A DNA stretch of 64,000 bases, taken from assembly GCA_958295905.1 (NCBI GenBank), contig OY282382.1:1822001-1886000 (forward strand), written 5' to 3'. Each line of letters starts with the position of its first letter. Position 1 is the stretch's first letter. The position numbers and the translations under genes were made by a program. Source of the DNA: an uncultured Vicinamibacterales bacterium. Its GTDB lineage: Bacteria; Acidobacteriota; Vicinamibacteria; Vicinamibacterales; UBA8438. Shown here one piece after another: positions 51,181 to 61,500 of the stretch. A model generated the notes under the pieces. It was not told where the DNA came from, did not search any database, and saw only the letters and a program-made list of their open reading frames with translations.

Positions 51181-53171
51181 TGGCCGGCGGTGCGCTGCGG
51201 AGCGGGTGAGTTGCCGCCGCCGCTTCGCCGCAGCGTCCCGGGTCCGCCGCGCCACAAGCTCCCCCCGGAGGTTGCCGCGTCGCTGGTCGGACCCGAAATG
51301 CGGACGGTGGCCGAGGCGCCGCGCCACAAGTTCCCCCCCGGAGGTTGCCGCGCCGGGGCCTCCGTGGCCGGCAGGCGGGGGGATGGGCCGGGTGCGGCGG
51401 CGGCGAACCGCGCGGATCGGGGGTGGGTTGCGGGGTAGAAGAGGCGATAATGGCGGGGTTGCGCAGGGGCAGGGTCTCAGATTGAGGTGACGATGAAGCG
51501 TTCAGTGGACGGATGCGCTCGGCGGAGATGGGCGGCGCGGAGCCGGTTGGCCACGATGGCCGCGGCCTTGGGCGTGGCTGCGTCGGGCGCCGCCCAGGCG
51601 CCGCGGGACGGGGTCTACACGCCGGCCCAGGCGGCGTCGGGGCGCGCGATCTACGAGCGGGAGTGCGCCGCGTGTCACCAGGAGAATCTGCAGGGCAGCT
51701 TCGAGGCCCCGCCGCTCGCGGGAGCGAGCTTCCTGCGGTTCTGGGCGGACCTGAGCCCGGGTGAGCTCTTCGCCCGCATCAGCGTTTCGATGCCGCCGGG
51801 GCAGGGGGGCGCCCTCACCGACGAGGCTTACCTCGACGTGGTGGCGTACCTGCTGCAGGCGAACGGCGCGCCGGCGGGCGGCGACGCCCTGACGGAGGCC
51901 TCCGCCGTCGCCATCGGGACGGTCACGTCCGCGGCGGCCCCGGCCGCCGCCCGGGCGGAGGACGGCGCGCCGGCGGCGCCGTCGGGGGCGCCCCCGTCCT
52001 CTGCGCCGGCGGCGGGCGGTGTCACCCTGGCGGGGACGGTCGCCGACTACCGGCCGGTCACCGACGCGATGCTGCGGAACCCGGACGACGGCGACTGGCT
52101 GATGGTCCGGCGCAACTACGAGGCGTGGAGCTACAGCCCCCTCGCGGAGGTCGATCGGTCCAACGTCGGGGAGCTGGAGCTGGCCTGGGTGTGGGCGATG
52201 AACGAGGGCGGCTGGAACGCGCCGTCGCCGATCGTCCACGACGGCGTTATGTACGTCGCGGGCATCGGCCCGGTGGTGCAGGCGCTCGACGCGGCCACCG
52301 GCGACCTCATCTGGGAGCACGCGGTGGAGGTGGCGACGACCGGCTACTCGGGCATGAGCCGCAACCTCGCGATCTACGGCGACAAGCTGTTCCTCGCCAC
52401 CCCCGACGCCCGCCTGACGGCGCTCGACGCCCGCACCGGCGCGCGGGTGTGGGACACCGTCATCGCCGACCACGCCGAGGGCTTCCGCAACACGAGCGGG
52501 CCCGTCGTCGCCGGCGGCACCCTCGTGCAGGGGCTCAGCGGGTGCGACCGGTTCACGCGGGAGAGCTGCTTCATCAGCGGCTACGACGCGGCCACCGGCG
52601 AGCGGCTCTGGCGCTTCAACACCGTCGCCCGGTCGGACGAGCCGGGGGGCAACACCTGGGCGAACGTGCCGGACTACCTGCGCGGGGGCGGCGACACCTG
52701 GATCACCGGCAGCTACGGCCCCGGCCTCGACCTCGTCTACTTCGGGGTGGCCCAGGCCAAGCCGTGGGTCGCGATCAGCCGCGGGATGACGGTGGAAGAT
52801 CCCGCCCTCTACACCAACTCGACGGTGGCCCTCCGGCCCGGCGACGGAGACCTCGCGTGGCACTTCCAGCATGTGCCGGGCGAGACCCTGGACCTCGACG
52901 AGGTGTACGAACGGGTGCTGGTCGACGTGGGCGGGCGCCGGGCCGTCTTCAGCGCCGGCAAGCACGGCATCCTCTGGAAGCTCGACCGCGAGACCGGGGA
53001 GTTCCTCGGGCACCGGGAGACGGTGTACCAGAACGTGTTCGACCGCATCGATCCCGAGACCGGGGCCGTCACCTACCGGCGGGACATCGCCGACGCGCGG
53101 TTCGAGCAGCTCGTGCCGGCCTGTCCGAGCACCGCCGGCGGCAAGAACTGGCATCCGATGAGCTACCACCC
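51181..53171 (+). repeat. Large direct duplication, left copy (about 2 kb)
   Basis: Nearly identical to 59507-61500, including the upstream non-coding stretch with its own small repeat (GCGCCACAAG-TCCCCCC-GGA twice). Identity stops at AGCTACCACCC, where the tRNA-Lys-like sequence begins. About 8.3 kb separates the starts of the copies. Confidence 0.95.
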
Positions 53172-53187
53172 CGAACCCGCAGATTAA
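51493..53187 (+). pseudogene. Truncated cytochrome c-PQQ dehydrogenase (left copy of duplication)
   Basis: Codes for the first about 560 residues of the same enzyme as 59820-62471: signal peptide, C-A-A-C-H cytochrome c motif, Pro/Ala linker, then PQQ propeller blades ([33 protein letters not shown]). At 53171 homology stops and six foreign codons lead to a stop. The last propeller blades and the C-terminal domain are missing, so the protein is unlikely to be active as an oxidase. The start ATG 51493 corresponds to ATG 59820. Confidence 0.9.
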
Positions 53188-53221
53188 GAGTCTGCTGCTC
53201 TACTAGTAGAGCTAGCGGCCC
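53172..53221 (-). tRNA. tRNA-Lys(CTT)-like 5' half (non-functional)
   Basis: Minus strand: GGGCCGC, TA, D-arm GCTC-TACTAGTA-GAGC, A, anticodon arm GCAGA-CTCTTAA-TCTGC, GGGTTCG, then the truncated PQQ gene. The D-loop lacks the GG pair and no T-arm or 3' acceptor is present. It lies exactly at the breakpoint of the duplicated gene. Confidence 0.6.
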
Positions 53222-53390
53222 ACTCGTTGAAAACAAAAGGACTTACGGTGAATGACATGTTCTCTGCCCAGCCGAATCGGCCGAACCGCGACTGCAGCGC
53301 CGCCGGAAGGCACCGCGCCCGTCCGGCGGTGCGCGCCCCGCCCGGGGCATCGCGGCCTCGCCCTCCTGCCTCCCGCATCCCACCAGTTGT

Positions 53391-54392
53391 TCACTGCTGA
53401 CGGTCGTTGTCGGAGGCCCCCGTTTGCGGGTAAGGAGATTCGGAGTTCAGAGTCTCTTGGAGAGCAACTAACTTTTCAGAATGCGTAGCTAAACTGTTAC
53501 CGTACCTAGAGATGGAAGAGAACGCTAGACGCTCCGACGCCAGAACTCGCGCTAGTTCCTCGCTGGAGAGATTGCTGTTCGAAGTCTGGAAAAAATTCCT
53601 CACGCTTTCCAAGTAATCAAGACACCGCTTGACGACCACGTCATAATCATTTCTCAAATTGCTCAGAGCGCCATATGTCTCTTGAAATGTAGTAATGTCG
53701 ATGATGTTGATTTTTCGCAAGACATCAAGATGATTTGTCCATATCTCTTTTGTGAATTGAAAACGTTTTCTATCCTGATCGGCTAGTGACACCAACGTCG
53801 GGAACGTTCTGTCAATAGTTGCCGAGATTGCTTCTCCGACCTTGCTAAATTTCATAACTTCTTCCGGGTTATTGAGTAGTCCTGAGTTTTCGAGTTGCTT
53901 AAGTACACGGTCAGCGGTAGCGACCGATGGAGGAGCCACAGAGCCTTTCATGTTTTCCATCGGAAAGATTGTTGAAAGGATCGGTATGCTTTTGTGTCGA
54001 AGCAACTCAGCAACGATATTGGAGTTTTCCAGAATGGATTGGACGTTCGCGGCCAATTCTGCTGCTACCTGTATGTTTGTCTTGAACTCTTGGTGCAGCA
54101 TCTTGACAATGTTTTGCTGTTCCGCATGAGAGATCTCCCGGTTTTGCTGTTCCGCATGAGAGATCTCCCGATATTCGAGGCCGAATCCAAGAAGAGTGAT
54201 AACAAGACCAAGAATGAATCCGTACTTGAGTATGGTTTTGAGTACGTCGGCTCCCCTAGGAGGTGAGAGTGGCGGAATGACACCGTTGCGAACCAAGAAA
54301 CGGACAAAGGATAAAGATAGGATAAAGCAAATCCCCACCAAGGTGAGCGGATCTTTCAGGTAGGGAACAATTTCCTGAATATTATTGTCCAT
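53391..54392 (-). CDS. AT-rich foreign membrane protein of unknown function
   Basis: 333 aa from ATG 54392. GC is near 45%, far below the chromosome. Two membrane segments near the N-terminus (LTLVGICFILSLSFVRFLV and TILKYGFILGLVITLLGFGL) enclose a short loop NGVIPPLSPPRG. Then a predicted coiled coil starts with REISHAEQQN, present twice through a 30-bp DNA duplication (about 54111-54170), and a long helical cytoplasmic or periplasmic region follows. The N-terminal membrane module resembles one found in many poorly characterised accessory proteins (recollection). No enzymatic motif. Confidence 0.75.
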   Translation of the reverse strand: MDNNIQEIVPYLKDPLTLVGICFILSLSFVRFLVRNGVIPPLSPPRGADVLKTILKYGFILGLVITLLGFGLEYREISHAEQQNREISHAEQQNIVKMLHQEFKTNIQVAAELAANVQSILENSNIVAELLRHKSIPILSTIFPMENMKGSVAPPSVATADRVLKQLENSGLLNNPEEVMKFSKVGEAISATIDRTFPTLVSLADQDRKRFQFTKEIWTNHLDVLRKINIIDITTFQETYGALSNLRNDYDVVVKRCLDYLESVRNFFQTSNSNLSSEELARVLASERLAFSSISRYGNSLATHSEKLVALQETLNSESPYPQTGASDNDRQQ

Positions 54393-54584
54393 TCTCTCTA
54401 GACTCCTTGAGTGGCCGGGCTCTTTGACAGTTGAGTCAAGTTTTGATCGTGTTTTGTTCGCTGCCATGGGAGCGAACAAAACATCGGCGACTGCGCAGAC
54501 CTACATGCCTCGTCGGTCTGAGGCGGAGTCTCACTAAAAAACTACCTACGGACAGTTTGCCAGTTTCCGCCCGCGCATGTCAAG

Positions 54585-56173
54585 CTAGGAGTCTGCGCCG
54601 CAGGAAGTTCGCGGAATCCCGGTGGCTTGCGTCGTGACGCACGGCGTCAAGGTGTCTTCCGCGGTCGACGAGCAGGTGATTTTCGACCAGCCGGCGGCGT
54701 GAACCGAAAACAGGCCGTACACCCCTCCAAACGCCGCGATTCGCACCCGATTCTCGGTCGGTGGGGGCAGGATCCACCCCTTTTACGCCGCCATCAGCGC
54801 GTGCAGGCGCTTGGCGTTCACCGCCAGGCACACCAAGTCCCACTCGCCCCGCACCTGAGCCAGGCCGCGCAGGCTGAAGCGCCGGAAGCCCAGCACGTGC
54901 TTGACCCAGCCGTACGGCGCCTCCGACAACCACTTCCGCTCCGCATACACCGCCCGCCCCGCCGGCGTCGACAGCTTCTCCACCATCCGCCCCGTCGCCG
55001 GACGCTTCTCCAGATCGCGGCCGGCGACCCCCTTGTCCTCCCGCGGCCCGCCGCCACGTAACCGTCAACACCCCGCGTTTCCAGGTCCGCCAAATCCCGC
55101 TCGTTGCAGTACCCCGCGTCGGCCAGCACCGTCTCCGGCTGCGTCTCGAACCTCTCCCGCACCTGGTCGAGCAACACCGGCAGCCCCCCCTGGTCGCTCG
55201 CGTTCGCCGTCACATCCGTCGCCACCAACAACTGGTGCTCGGCGTCCACCGCCGCCTGCGCGTTGTAGCACTGCTGGAAGCCTCGTTGCCCGTCTTCATG
55301 ATCCCGCTTTCCGGGTCCGTGAAGTTGCTCTGCGACTTCTCGTCAGGCTCCCCGTACGCCCGCTTGTACGGCCGGCCCCCCTTCGGATTCCGGGTCCGCC
55401 CCGGCTGCCGGCCGCGCGCGGCGTCCGCAGCCCGTTGTGCCGCCTCCAAACGCGCCTGCGCCGCCCGGATCGCCGCCAAACGATCCTCACGCCGCCGCAA
55501 CTCCGCCGGCAACTCGTCGCCCCGTACCGCCGGACCCAACCGCACGTCCTCGGCCACGTCGGTCTCATCCGCCGACCGCAACAGCGCGTCGACCTCGCCG
55601 GCCAGACGCCGTTCCTCCTCCTGCATCCGACCGTAGCTCATCGCCTTGCGCTTGCTCGCATTCGCGCGCACCTTCGTCCCGTCGATCGACAGCTTCCCGA
55701 ACCGGGCCAGCCCCAATTCCCGCGCGAGACCGACCACCTCGACGAACAGCCGCTTGAAATCAGCCAGGTGCCGGCGCCGGAACTCGCAAATCGTCCGGTG
55801 CTGCGGGAAGTTGCCGGCGGCCAGCACCCGGAACGCGACGTCCTCTTCCAGCTTCTTCGCGATCCTCCGCGACGAAAACACCCCCGTCGCGTAGGCGTAA
55901 AGCAGCACCTTCACCATCATCCGAGGCGAATACGGCGCGTTGCGACGACCGTCCCCCTCGTACGGCGCGTAGAACGCCGTCAGATCCAGACCGTCCACCA
56001 GATCGCTGATGTGGTGCGCCAAGTGACCTTCGGGCAGCCACTCCCGCACATCGGGCGGCAACAACAGCGACTGCTCGGGCACGTAGGGGCGAAACGTGGT
56101 CGACATCAAGCTCCCTCTCGTCGTCGGCTCGTCTACAATTGTTGCATCGATTTTCTACGGCGCAGACTCCTAG
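54585..56173 (-). mobile_element. IS1182-family insertion sequence
   Basis: 1589 bp with inverted ends CTAGGAGTCTGCGCCGCAGG and CTAGGAGTCTGCGCCGTAGA. It holds one transposase gene on the minus strand, broken by two single-base deletions. The left end is identical over 22 nt to the ends of family-C MITEs; the right end equals the start of family-D repeats. No clear target duplication; both outer edges are CTAG. Confidence 0.9.
54783..56109 (-). pseudogene. IS1182-family transposase, two frameshifts
   Basis: Start MMSTTFRPYVPEQSLLLPPDVREWLPEGHL, then LSIDGTKVRANASKRKAMSY: the IS1182 N-terminus with first catalytic Asp. Near 55285 the frame changes (QQCYNAQAAVD continues as DAEHQLLVATDVTANASD and LADAGYCNERDLADLE). 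Near 55045 it changes again (MVEKLSTPAGRAVYAERK, APYGWVKHVLGFRRFSLRG). Both changes fit the loss of one base. All parts are present, so it is recently broken or affected by sequencing errors. Confidence 0.85.
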
Positions 56174-56221
56174 CGCTCAATCACAGTCGACACAGGCAGG
56201 GGTTGCGTGTAGAACGGATGC

Positions 56222-58225
56222 ATGCGAATTGGTCTGCGGGTTTTGCAGCCGGAGACGGTGGAGTGGTTGCGCGGGGCGTTGGGGGCCGGGGAACTGTCGC
56301 GGGCTGCGCTGGGGCGTGAGTTGTGCGAGCGGGACGGGTGGCGCAACCCGCGGGGGGGCGTTGTGCACGGCCTCGGCGCGCAAGGCGCTGCCGGAGCTGG
56401 CGGCGGCGTTGGGGTTGGGGCTGCCGCCCGCGCAATCGGGTCCGCCGCGTCGTGGTTGCGGTCCGTCGGCGTGCGGGTCGCGGTTGCCGCTGACGGAATT
56501 CTGCGGCAGCTTTTCGTCGTTGGGGGCGGTCGATGTGCGGATGGCGGAAACGGCGGCGGAGGGCCGGTTGTGCGGTCGTTTGCTGGAGGCCTGCCATCCG
56601 CTGGGTCGGGGTCGTGCGCCGGGGTGCCGTCTGACGTATGTGCTGGAAGCGTCGTCGGGGGTGCTGGGTGTTCTGAGCTTCGTGTCGGCGCCGTTGCGGT
56701 TGGGGCCCCGCGACGCGCACCTGGGTTGGGACGACCGGACGCGGGGTGCTCACATCGGGCGGGTGGTTTCCAACGACCGTTTTCTGCTGTTGCCCGGGGT
56801 TCGGGTGCCGCACCTGGCCTCGCACGTGTTGGGGCGGGCGGTGGGTCGTCTGGCGTCGGACTGGGCAGCGCGGCACGGTGTTCGGCCGGTGTTGGTGGAG
56901 ACGTGCGTGGAGGCTTCTCGGCCGGCGACGAGCTACCGGGCGGCGGGCTGGCGGTGCGTGGGCCGGACGTCGGGTTTGCCGCCGGGGGCGTCGGTGCCGG
57001 TGGCGCCGAAGGGGTGTGGCTGCGGGGCTTGGCGGCCGATTGGGAGGAGACGCTGCGGTGGGCGCCGTCGCGGGCGCCGGGGTCTTTTCCGGCGCTTTCG
57101 GGGGAAGCCGAGCCGTGTTGGTCGCGGCGCGAGTTCGGGCGTTCGGACTTGGTCGACGGGCGGTTGCGGTCGCGGTTGGTGCGGTTGGTGCGGTTGGGGG
57201 CGGGCTGGGAGCGGCATCCGGGGGAGCCGCTGCCGGCGATTTTCCCGGGCAGTGCCGAGCAACAGGCCGCGTATCGTTATCCTGCACAATAGCAAGGTGG
57301 ACAGCGAGGACATCCTGCAACCGCATCGGGAGGCGTTGGTGGAGCGCTGCCGGCCGGAGTCGGTGGTCGGCGCTGGTTCCGGGGCTTCGATCAGGGCCGG
57401 GCGTTGGGGCGGGCGAGTCCCGGGACGCGGGTGGTGGTGGTCGGGGACCGGGAGAGCGACATTTACGGGCTGTTGAAGTGGCAGGCGGCGCATGCGGACG
57501 AGGCGGGGCTGGTGGTGCGGGCGAACGCGGGCCGGCGGCGGCGGGTGCAGGTCTGGGGACCCGCAGTTGCGGGCGACGATGCGGCGGACGCTGGCGTCGC
57601 AGCCGGACTTCGAGACGCCGGTGAAGACCGGGCGGAAGGTGTCGATCGACTCGCAGGGCGGGAAGCGGGCGCGCCGGCAGCGGACGGCGGTGACCGAGCT
57701 GAGCATCGGGCGGGTGGAACTGCAGCCGCCGAAGGACCGGCCGGCGGACGGTCCGGTGGCGGCGTGGGCGGTGCGCGTTCTGGAGACCGAGCCGCCGGCG
57801 GGACACGAACCGCTGGCGTGGCTGCTGGTGTCGAGCGAGGGGGGACCGACGGCGGCGTGGGCGGAACGGATCGTGGGTTGGTACGAGGCCCGTTGGGAGA
57901 TCGAGGAGTATTTCCGGGTCCTCAAGAGCGGGACCCGGATCGAGGACCGGCGGCTGCAGGATGCCGACGCGCTGGTCAAGTGCCTGGCGTTTGACGCGGT
58001 CACGGCATGGCGGGTGTGCAGCCTGGACCGCTACGTGCGGGACGCGCCCGACACGCCGGCCGCGGAGGTGCTGACCGGGGACGAGCGGCAGGTGATCGGC
58101 GCCGTGGTGCGGGCCGAGGGGCTGCTGCCGCCGGCCGAGCGGGGGAAGCCGTTTCCGCCGGACATCCGCAGTTGGGTGGTGCTGCTGGCTCGCATGGCCG
58201 GCTGGTGCCCCTCGAAGCGGCGACA
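56222..58225 (+). pseudogene. Decayed transposase: DruA-like DUF4338 domain fused to IS4-type transposase
   Basis: The N-terminal part LQPETVEWLRGALGAGELSRAALGRELCERDGWRN is followed by a frameshift in a G run. The DUF4338 (DruA) domain comes next: RLTYVLEASSGVLGVLSFV, IGRVVSNDRFLLLPGVRVP and RPVLVETCVEASRPATSYRAAGW. After another shift come PAIFPGSAEQQAAYR and EDILQPHREALVERC. A deletion of about 270 bp removes the first catalytic block. The C-terminus WYEARWEIEEYFRVLKSGTRIEDRRL is still readable. At least three frame changes; the element is dead. Confidence 0.8.
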
Positions 58226-58234
58226 CTTCGCCGT

Positions 58235-59250
58235 GCAGCGTCCCGAGGTCGCCGATGCGGCGACCGTGCAGGCATTGCCGCGTCATGGCGCTCAGCTCGT
58301 TCTCTGCGATGTTCAGCCAACTCCCGTGTTTCGGCGTGTGGCAGAACTCGAGGCGACGGACCAACTGCCGGGCCCGGGCCGGCTCGAACACTTCGTAGAA
58401 GGCCCCCTTCGTGTGCGTGTTGAGGTTGTCGCACACCAAGGTGACCTTCGGGCATTCGGCGTAGCGCCCTTCCAACAGCCCGGCGACCTCCACCGCCCAG
58501 TCCGCCTTCGTACGCCGGGCCCGGGCCGCCGCCTGCCGCCAACCCGCCAGCGGTTCGCTGAACAGGAAGACCGAGGCGGTGCCGGCCCGTTCGTATTCGT
58601 AGTCGACGCGGCGGGGGCGCTGCTGCGTGACGGCAATAGGCGGGCGGGTCTCCTTGACCAGCTGCACCGGCTGCTCATCCATGCACACGACGGGGCATGC
58701 CGGGTCGTACGGTCGCGCATAGATGTCCAGAACCTGCTCCATGTGCGCCACGAACTCGGCATCGGTCTGCGGCGGGATCACCCAGTATTCGATTTTCCGC
58801 CGGGTTAATTCGTTTTTTTTAGCGTCCGCCGGATGGTCTCGTGGCTGACCGACTCGACGATCTCCAGCTCGACGACCCGGCGCGCCAACAGCCGCAGCGA
58901 CCCGTTGGCATAGCCCTCCGGGGGCGGCCCCATCCGCAGGGCGATGATGTGCGCCTCCTGCTCGCCGTCGAGCAATTTCGGGACCGGCGGGGACGCCCGC
59001 CGCTTCTCTCCAGCGCCCGCTCGAACCCTGCCTGCACGCATCGTTGGCGAATATTTTCGACCGTTTTGGTGCGGCACGAAAACGCGTCGGCGATCTGCTG
59101 GTCGGTCCACGCCGGCCCGTCCGCATCGGCCTTCAAGAGCATCTGCGCGCGGCGCACTTTCTGGCTGCTGCCGTTGAGCTTGCGGACCGTCTGTCGGCAG
59201 ACCTCGCGTTCCTGGTCGGTGAGTCGAACGGTGTACTTTTTCTGCGGCAT
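58235..59250 (-). pseudogene. IS630-family transposase, frameshifted and 3'-truncated
   Basis: Start ATG 59250 MPQKKYTVRLTDQEREVCRQ with helix-turn-helix TDQQIADAFSCRTKTVENIRQR. One frameshift near 59000 leads to HIIALRMGPPPEGYANGSL and SHETIRRTL, and a second in a run of T near 58815 to KIEYWVIPPQTDAEFV. DDE motifs: CMDEQPVQL, VCDNLNTHTKGAFYE and HGSWLNIAENELSA. The last about 50 residues are missing where it meets the end of the DruA-type element. Confidence 0.85.
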
Positions 59251-59311
59251 GAGAACTCTCTCGGCTCGAGACGAGTTCCCGGTAGTCCTATTGATTATTT
59301 TTGACGGACCG

Positions 59312-59427
59312 CTAGGAGTCTGCGCCGCAGAACGGTTTGGGTCCGATCTGACACAATATGTAGCGGTCAATTGCCGGTGCTTGCACAATATATAGTGGTC
59401 ATAATTTCCTGCGGCGCAGACTCCTAG
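59312..59427 (+). mobile_element. MITE family C (IS1182-related), 116 bp
   Basis: Perfect inverted ends CTAGGAGTCTGCGCCGCAG; the flanking GACCG and CGGTC extend the palindrome to 24 bp. The interior (CACAATATGTAGCGGTCAA, CACAATATATAGTGGTC) resembles the diverged copy at 19785. Confidence 0.93.
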
Positions 59428-59506
59428 CGGTCGGGTCTGATCGGGCTGCTCGCGGCCGGCGGTCTCGCCTGCGACCTGCCGGCGCGTGGGCGGCGCATCC
59501 AGAGAC

Positions 59507-61500
59507 CGGCGGCGCGCTGCGGAGCGAGTCGAGTGAGTTGCCGCCGCCGCTTCGCCGCAGCGTCCCGGGTCCGCCGCGCCACAAGTTCCCCCCCGGATGT
59601 TGCCGCGTCGCTGGTCGGACCCGAAATGCGGACGGTGGCCGAGGCGCCGCGCCACAAGTTCCCCCCCGGAGGTTGCCGCGCCGGGTCCTCCGTGGCCGGC
59701 AGGCGGGGGGATGGGCCGGGTGCGGCGGCGGCGAACCGCGCGGATCGGGGGTGGGTTGCGGGGTAGAAGAGGCGATAATGGCGGGGTTGCGCAGGGGCAG
59801 GGTCTCAGATGAGGTGGCGATGAAGCGTTCAGTGGACGGATGCGCTCGGCGGAGATGGGCGGCGCGGAGCCGGTTGGCCACGATGGCCGCGGCCTTGGGC
59901 GTGGCTGCGTCGGGTGCCGCCCAGGCGCCGCGGGACGGGGTCTACACGCCGGCCCAGGCGGCGTCGGGGCGCGCGATCTACGAGCGGGAGTGCGCCGCGT
60001 GTCACCAGGAGAATCTGCAGGGCAGCTTCGAGGCCCCGCCGCTCGCGGGAGCGAGCTTCCTGCGGTTCTGGGCGGACCTGAGCCCGGGTGAGCTCTTCGC
60101 CCGCATCAGCGTTTCGATGCCGCCGGGGCAGGGGGGCGCCCTCACCGACGAGGCTTACCTCGACGTGGTGGCATACCTGCTGCAGGCGAACGGCGCGCCG
60201 GCGGGCGGCGGCGCCTTGACGGAGGCCTCCGCCGTCGCCATCGGGACGGTCACGTCCGCGGCGGCCCCGGCCGCCGCCCGGGCGGAGGACGGCGCGCTGC
60301 CGGCGGCGCCGGCGGGGGTGCCCCCGTCCTCTGCGCCGGCGGCGGGCGGTATCACCCTGGCGGGGACGGTCGCCGACTACCGGCCGGTCACCGACGCGAT
60401 GCTGCGGAACCCGGACGACGGCGACTGGCTGATGGTCCGGCGCAACTACGAGGCGTGGAGCTACAGCCCCCTCGCGGAGGTCGATCGGTCCAACGTCGGG
60501 GAGCTGGAGCTGGCCTGGGTGTGGGCGATGAACGAGGGCGGCTGGAACGCGCCGTCGCCGATCGTCCACGACGGCGTTATGTACGTCGCGGGCATCGGCC
60601 CGGTGGTGCAGGCGCTCGACGCGGCCACCGGCGACCTCATCTGGGAGCACGCGGTGGAGGTGGCGACGACCGGCTACTCGGGCATGAGCCGCAACCTCGC
60701 GATCTACGGCGACAAGCTGTTCCTCGCCACCCCCGACGCCCGCCTGACGGCGCTCGACGCCCGCACCGGCGCGCGGGTGTGGGACACCGTCATCGCCGAC
60801 CACGCCGAGGGCTTCCGCAACACGAGCGGGCCCGTCGTCGCCGGCGGCACCCTCGTGCAGGGGCTCAGCGGGTGCGACCGGTTCACGCGGGAGAGCTGCT
60901 TCATCAGCGGCTACGACGCGGCCACCGGCGAGCGGCTCTGGCGCTTCAACACCGTCGCCCGGTCGGACGAGCCGGGGGGCAACACCTGGGCGAACGTGCC
61001 GGACTACCTGCGCGGGGGCGGCGACACCTGGATCACCGGCAGCTACGACCCCGGCCTCGACCTCGTCTACTTCGGGGTGGCCCAGGCCAAGCCGTGGGTC
61101 GCGATCAGCCGCGGGATGACGGTGGAAGACCCCGCCCTCTACACCAACTCGACGGTGGCCCTCCGGCCCGGCGACGGAGACCTCGCGTGGCACTTCCAGC
61201 ACGTGCCGGGCGAGACCCTGGACCTCGACGAGGTGTACGAACGGGTGCTGGTCGACGTGGGCGGGCGCCGGGCCGTCTTCAGCGCCGGCAAGCACGGCAT
61301 CCTCTGGAAGCTCGACCGCGAGACCGGGGAGTTCCTCGGGCACCGGGAGACGGTGTACCAGAACGTGTTCGACCGCATCGATCCCGAGACCGGGGCCGTC
61401 ACCTACCGGCGGGACATCGCCGACGCGCGGTTCGAGCAGCTCGTGCCGGCCTGTCCGAGCACCGCCGGCGGCAAGAACTGGCATCCGATGAGCTACCACC
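59507..61500 (+). repeat. Large direct duplication, right copy (about 2 kb)
   Basis: Counterpart of 51181-53171 with only scattered substitutions and a few indels. The right copy contains the intact gene. A family-C MITE lies 80 bp to its left. Confidence 0.95.

Noticed and set aside
56181..59126. 981-codon minus-strand ORF
   Set aside because: Only its IS630 segment (about 58235-58815) is coding; the remainder is an Arg/Pro/Ala-rich antisense shadow of the DruA/IS4-type element.
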